The position numbers were made by a program, and so were the translations under genes. Under the pieces are notes generated by a model. It ran no database searches. It had not been told where the DNA came from and worked only from the letters and a program-made list of their open reading frames with translations. From NCBI GenBank assembly GCA_020438185.1, contig JAGQVC010000054.1, positions 1 to 8,388 on the forward strand: a stretch of DNA of 8,388 nucleotides, written 5' to 3'. Within the stretch, counting starts at the first letter, position 1. Each line of letters opens with the position of its first letter. This document shows positions 5,348 to 8,388 of the stretch, one piece after another. The DNA comes from Bacteroidota bacterium. Its GTDB lineage: Bacteria; Bacteroidota; Bacteroidia; M30B66.

Positions 5348-7465
5348 TTACTTTTTTATAAGTTGGTTGGAATATACCTGTTTATCCGAACGCAGTTCGA
5401 ATAGATAATTTCCTGCAGCAAGGGTTTCGGGTATTTGCACTACCATGCTTTGCGGAATGCAGGCATCGCTGCATTCGAAAACCAATTTACCTGATGCACT
5501 AAAAAGCCTGAATGAGAGCGCGTGTTCATCCGCCGGCAGGCGAAAGTGAACAGCATTGCTAACCGGGTTGGGGAAAATAACCGGTTGCTGATTAACAGAC
5601 GATTCTTCGATTCCGGTGCAGTCTTCAACGTTGGTAAAAACGCTTACGGTTACACCGCAGCCAAACTCATCGGCATAGGTGTAATTTAGCTGAACCTCGC
5701 CAACTGTAGCGCTTGAAGGAGAGAAAACGCCATTTTCAACCCCGTCGCCGTAGAAGCTACCTCCCGGTGGATTCAGCTCAGGCATAATTGCGATGTCGAT
5801 ATTGGAACAATAGAATTCATCAATTCCAAGAATTTCTGCTTCCGGTAGAGGTAGGATAACAATATCAAAATCAAACGGTTCGGACGCACAACCTTCGGTT
5901 GTTGTGTAATTATAGGTTACGGTATAGGTACCTGCTCCCAGCTCAAAAGGCTGAAACAAATCACCGTCAACGCCCGTTCCGCTGAATGTTCCGCCGGCAG
6001 GCGAACCTTCTAAAGAGAACCCGAATGCCTGATCTTCGCAAAGCGAATCCTGCGCAGCAGTAGCACTTAACACGGGAGGTGCAGGAGCAACAGAAATAGT
6101 AATGGCATCCGAAGTACTTGAAATTAAATCTGAATTTGTAACCCGCACCTGATAATCGCCGGCAACGCCGGTTTCATAAACAGGTTCAACAGCTCCTTCG
6201 ATATCCTCACCATTAAGCGTCCACTGGTACGAAAGTTCTGGATTGTACTGAGCTGATAATGTTACTGTTTCGCCCGGGCAAATGTTATTATTATTACTTG
6301 AAGCCAAGGCAAGAGGAGCTGCATTGGCAATTCCCACGCGCAAAATTTGCCCGTTTTGTCTGCCGAGATAAAGTTCACCATACATGTCTTCTCCAAAGGT
6401 TGAATACTGATAGGTGGTGTACTGTCCGTGATCGAGCGAGCTGAACGTTGTTTCATCTTCCTGCAGGATTGACCAGATTCGACCGCTGCAGTAATCGGTG
6501 ACGATATATCTTCCGTAAAGTTCTTCGGTGAGGGTTCCGCGGTAAACAAAACCACCGGTTATTGAACACCCGTTAGGGGTGCTGTGGTCGTATGTGAAAA
6601 TAGGAAAAACATAATTCGATTGTGCCTGGCATCCACTGGTATTGTATGTAAGATTGCCTTCGTAGCATCTCCATCCGTAGTTTTCGCCTCCGGCGGAAGA
6701 TGCCGGCTGAAAATTAACTTCCTCTTCAATATTTTGACCCACATCTCCAATCCAGAGGTCGCCCGTTAAGCGGTCGAAGCTAAATCTCCAGGGATTTCTG
6801 ACACCTTTTGCCCAGATTTCATCCAGTACAGAATTGTTTGGGTCATTATCGCCATAAAAAGGATTGTCGGCAGGAATTGAATAGTCGCCACCTCCACTCA
6901 CATCAATGCGAAGCATTTTGCCGAGTAATGACTGGTTATTTTGCGCATTATTATTCGGGTCTCCGCCGCTTCCACCGTCGCCCATACCAATATACAGGTA
7001 ACCATCGGGACCAAACACGATATTTCCACCATTGTGATTGCTGAATGGCTGACTAATCGTGAGTAATATTTGCTCAGAACCTGCATCCGCTACATTGGGA
7101 TCGCCCGCCGAAACAGTAAACCTGGAAATGCGTGTAGCACCACCGGTGGCTGTGTAGTTTACGTAAAAATGACCGCTTTCGGCGTAATCGGGCGCAAAGG
7201 CAAGTCCCAAAAGACCGCGTTCGTTACCTGAGCTGTTTACCTGGCTGGTTATGTTGAGGAATGTTCCGGACGATCCTCCGTATGGACTAAAAAACTTGAT
7301 AGTACCGGCCTGCAGGGTAACAAAAACGCGTTCATCGCCGCAATTTGTAATGGTTGTCACATTTGTTTGGCCGGTGGAAACAACTTCCAGATTGAGTGTT
7401 GTACCCGTTTGAGCGAAGCTGTTTAACCCGGCAAAAAGCAAAAGGGTGGTTAGAGACTTTTTCAT
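5348..7465 (-). CDS. Secreted PQQ-dependent sugar dehydrogenase-like beta-propeller with Ig-like repeats and T9SS sorting domain
   Basis: The 705-residue product is multi-domain. Residues 1-18 are a signal peptide (cutting after SFA before Gln19). Residues 25-385 are the six-bladed propeller of the glucose/sorbosone dehydrogenase (GSDH) family: GLLGLAFAPDY at 84-94, SNHNGGNIVFGPDG at 142-155 with the presumed catalytic His144, YIGMGDGG at 158-165, GVRNPWRFSFD at 221-231 with Arg223, GDVGQN at 240-245, and a late GGFVYRG. Family members oxidise sugars using PQQ and calcium; the real substrate and cofactor are not proven here, and no PQQ synthesis gene is in view. Residues 390-460 are an Ig-like domain (SYQWTLNGE, GDYQVRVTN). 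Residues 462-540 and 541-617 are two related cysteine-containing repeats. Residues 627-705 match a type A T9SS sorting domain (FPNPVSN, LFSASGKLV, GNYLFEL), so the protein should cross the outer membrane and be attached or released. It lies 8 bases after the cyclophilin gene. Confidence 0.93.
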   Translation of the reverse strand: MKKSLTTLLLFAGLNSFAQTGTTLNLEVVSTGQTNVTTITNCGDERVFVTLQAGTIKFFSPYGGSSGTFLNITSQVNSSGNERGLLGLAFAPDYAESGHFYVNYTATGGATRISRFTVSAGDPNVADAGSEQILLTISQPFSNHNGGNIVFGPDGYLYIGMGDGGSGGDPNNNAQNNQSLLGKMLRIDVSGGGDYSIPADNPFYGDNDPNNSVLDEIWAKGVRNPWRFSFDRLTGDLWIGDVGQNIEEEVNFQPASSAGGENYGWRCYEGNLTYNTSGCQAQSNYVFPIFTYDHSTPNGCSITGGFVYRGTLTEELYGRYIVTDYCSGRIWSILQEDETTFSSLDHGQYTTYQYSTFGEDMYGELYLGRQNGQILRVGIANAAPLALASSNNNNICPGETVTLSAQYNPELSYQWTLNGEDIEGAVEPVYETGVAGDYQVRVTNSDLISSTSDAITISVAPAPPVLSATAAQDSLCEDQAFGFSLEGSPAGGTFSGTGVDGDLFQPFELGAGTYTVTYNYTTTEGCASEPFDFDIVILPLPEAEILGIDEFYCSNIDIAIMPELNPPGGSFYGDGVENGVFSPSSATVGEVQLNYTYADEFGCGVTVSVFTNVEDCTGIEESSVNQQPVIFPNPVSNAVHFRLPADEHALSFRLFSASGKLVFECSDACIPQSMVVQIPETLAAGNYLFELRSDKQVYSNQLIKK
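5351..5587 (-). other. Type IX secretion C-terminal sorting domain of the dehydrogenase
   Basis: Residues 627-705 of the dehydrogenase carry the usual order of the type A sorting domain: FPNPVSNAVHF, then a strand with LFSASGKLVF, then LAAGNYLFELRS and a short end with KK. Such domains are recognised by the Bacteroidota type IX machinery and removed on export. None of the machinery genes is in this window. Confidence 0.88.
5615..6082 (-). repeat. Two tandem protein-level repeats in the dehydrogenase stalk
   Basis: Residues 462-540 and 541-617 share one pattern: a cysteine near the start (DSLCED and EFYCSN), then PAGGTFSGTGVDGDLF against PPGGSFYGDGVENGVF, then a YTVTYNYTTTEGC stretch against VQLNYTYADEFGC. 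The similarity is seen in protein rather than DNA, so the duplication is not recent. Such adhesin-like repeats are common between the catalytic part and the sorting domain of secreted Bacteroidota proteins, where they probably act as spacers or carbohydrate contacts. Confidence 0.75.
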
Positions 7466-7473
7466 ATTGCGGT

Positions 7474-8103
7474 TTATTTTTTAAGCATGTTAAAGGTTTT
7501 AAGGGCATTGAATTTTTTGGCATCCTTACCTTTCCTGATAATGGTGATGCTTATGATTGAATCGCCCTGAACAATTGAATCAACCACGTCCTGACCTTCG
7601 ATTACATGTCCGAAAACAGTGTGTTTGCCATCCAGCCAGGGTGTTGCCTTGTGTGTGATAAAAAACTGACTTCCATTGGTGCCCTGACCAGCATTGGCCA
7701 TTGAGAGAATACCTGCCTTATCGTGTTTCAGGTCTGCAACTATTTCATCCTGAAATTTATATCCGGGGCCACCTGTTCCGTTTCCGGCAGGATCTCCTCC
7801 CTGAATCATGAAATCCTTAATCACACGATGAAACTTGAGTCCGTTGTAGTAGGCAACACCGGCTTCTTTGGCTTGATTTGGAATATCGCCTTCGGCCAGT
7901 CCAACAAAGTTAGCCACGGTTAAGGGCGTTTTTTCAAACTCAAGTTGCAGCAAAATCACACCTTTAGTGGTGTTAATTTCTGCATACAGGCCTTTCTCAA
8001 GTTTTGGTTTTTTCGGTTTCTTATCCTTACCGGTATTGGCCGTTCCGGCCGATGCGATTCCGGACACCAACACGAGTGCCGCGAGTAATAATTTGATTTT
8101 CAT
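7474..8103 (-). CDS. Cyclophilin-type peptidyl-prolyl cis-trans isomerase, exported
   Basis: The 209-residue product speeds cis-trans isomerisation at proline bonds. Residues 1-19 are a signal peptide (cutting after ASA), followed by a lysine- and proline-rich linker (KDKKPKKPK, 26-34) and a complete cyclophilin domain at about 40-190. Catalytic and pocket residues are visible: Arg93 in FHRVI, Phe98 and Gln101 in FMIQGGDP, the GSQFFITH segment at 144-151, and Trp156 plus His161 in PWLDGKHTVFG. Retention of the tryptophan at the cyclosporin-contact position is notable, since many bacterial cyclophilins vary there. The likely site of action is the periplasm, helping exported proteins fold; the next gene encodes a large secreted protein, a plausible but unproven client. 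There is no Cys at the cleavage site, so it is not a lipoprotein. The ATG follows the Bax-inhibitor gene's stop by 15 bases (TTTCAATACATCAAA, no Shine-Dalgarno). Confidence 0.95.
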   Translation of the reverse strand: MKIKLLLAALVLVSGIASAGTANTGKDKKPKKPKLEKGLYAEINTTKGVILLQLEFEKTPLTVANFVGLAEGDIPNQAKEAGVAYYNGLKFHRVIKDFMIQGGDPAGNGTGGPGYKFQDEIVADLKHDKAGILSMANAGQGTNGSQFFITHKATPWLDGKHTVFGHVIEGQDVVDSIVQGDSIISITIIRKGKDAKKFNALKTFNMLKK

Positions 8104-8118
8104 TTTGATGTATTGAAA

Positions 8119-8388
8119 TTAATCCCTTCTTCCAAACAGACGCAACAGGAACAGGAACAGATTGATAAAATCGAGGTAAAGCGTTAAAGCGCCCATGATG
8201 GAAGCCTTTTTCCCATCGGCACTTTCGTGATCAACCGTGTAACTGAGGTCTTTCAGTTTTTGGGTATCATAGGCAATCAGCCCAACGAAAATAGCAACTC
8301 CCACATAACTAATAATGTAATCAAGGGTTTCGCTTTTCATAAACATATTTACAATGCTTGCCAGAATAACTCCTATTAATGCCATTAA
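8119..8388 (-). CDS. Bax inhibitor-1 (YccA/YetJ) family membrane protein, C-terminal part, cut by window edge
   Basis: Only the last 89 residues are visible, and the frame is still open at base 8388 (a Leu codon precedes the internal Met codon at 8383-8385), so the true start lies outside. Three hydrophobic segments remain: ALIGVILASIVNMF, then LDYIISYVGVAIFVGLIAYD, then ASIMGALTLYLDFINLFLF. The AYDTQKLK motif and the final LTLYLDFINLFLFLLRLFG are hallmarks of the family. The aspartates in YDTQ and YLDF sit in the positions of the pair that forms the pH-sensitive calcium-leak latch in Bacillus YetJ; by family knowledge this could be an inner-membrane calcium-permeable channel or stress protein. 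The protein ends in a basic GRRD tail. Expected full length is roughly 220-250 residues. It is the first gene seen in the transcript; any promoter would lie upstream of the window. Confidence 0.92.
   Translation of the reverse strand, partial: LMALIGVILASIVNMFMKSETLDYIISYVGVAIFVGLIAYDTQKLKDLSYTVDHESADGKKASIMGALTLYLDFINLFLFLLRLFGRRD

Noticed and set aside
6286..6297. Short ATT/AAT triplet run resembling a microsatellite
   Set aside because: It is four Asn codons in a linker between the propeller and the Ig-like domain; too short to be a meaningful repeat.
6262..6555. Minus-strand open frame of 97 codons in another frame of the dehydrogenase
   Set aside because: The dehydrogenase frame is continuous here with clear propeller and Ig-like motifs; the alternative frame has none.
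1..8388. Defence island, mobile element or CRISPR signature
   Set aside because: No transposase, integrase, nuclease, helicase, toxin-antitoxin pair, direct-repeat array or terminal inverted repeats could be seen; the genes are chromosomal families with uniform orientation.

Overview
The window is one tightly packed strand of seven genes, all read on the minus strand (from position 8388 towards 1). It looks like part of a Bacteroidota chromosome. The evidence is a type IX secretion (T9SS) C-terminal sorting domain, a DUF2911 protein, a PafA-type alkaline phosphatase, signal peptides that mostly cut before Gln, and A/T-rich gene starts with no recognisable Shine-Dalgarno sequence. I see no mobile element, CRISPR array, rRNA or tRNA.

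In transcription order the genes are: (1) the C-terminal end of a Bax-inhibitor-1 family membrane protein, cut by the window edge; (2) an exported cyclophilin-type peptidyl-prolyl isomerase; (3) a large secreted PQQ-type sugar dehydrogenase with Ig-like repeats and a T9SS sorting domain; (4) an exported DUF2911 protein with a helical, TPR-like C-terminus; (5) an exported PafA-like phosphatase starting at GTG; (6) an M61 metallopeptidase with a PDZ domain and no signal peptide; (7) a transaldolase-like barrel fused to a KdsD-like CBS pair. Gaps are 15, 8, 9, -4, -4 and 10 bases, so one transcript is likely and the last genes are probably translationally coupled. No internal promoter or terminator is evident. 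Four of the seven products carry signal peptides, so much of the set works in the periplasm or outside the cell, on folding, sugar oxidation and phosphomonoester hydrolysis. The M61 peptidase and the barrel-CBS protein appear cytoplasmic.

The most unusual item is gene 7 (75..1085). Its barrel follows fructose-6-phosphate aldolase/TalC proteins closely, but the Schiff-base lysine position is arginine, and the conserved N-terminal aspartate and the TTNP motif are also altered. It is joined to a CBS pair like that of arabinose-5-phosphate isomerase, without the isomerase (SIS) domain. This suggests a sugar-phosphate sensor or a changed enzyme rather than a transaldolase. The remaining genes belong to recognisable families, although why they share an operon is unexplained.

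The first 59 bases may hold the last codons of a convergent plus-strand gene, but the evidence is weak. No gene-free stretch exceeds 300 bases.
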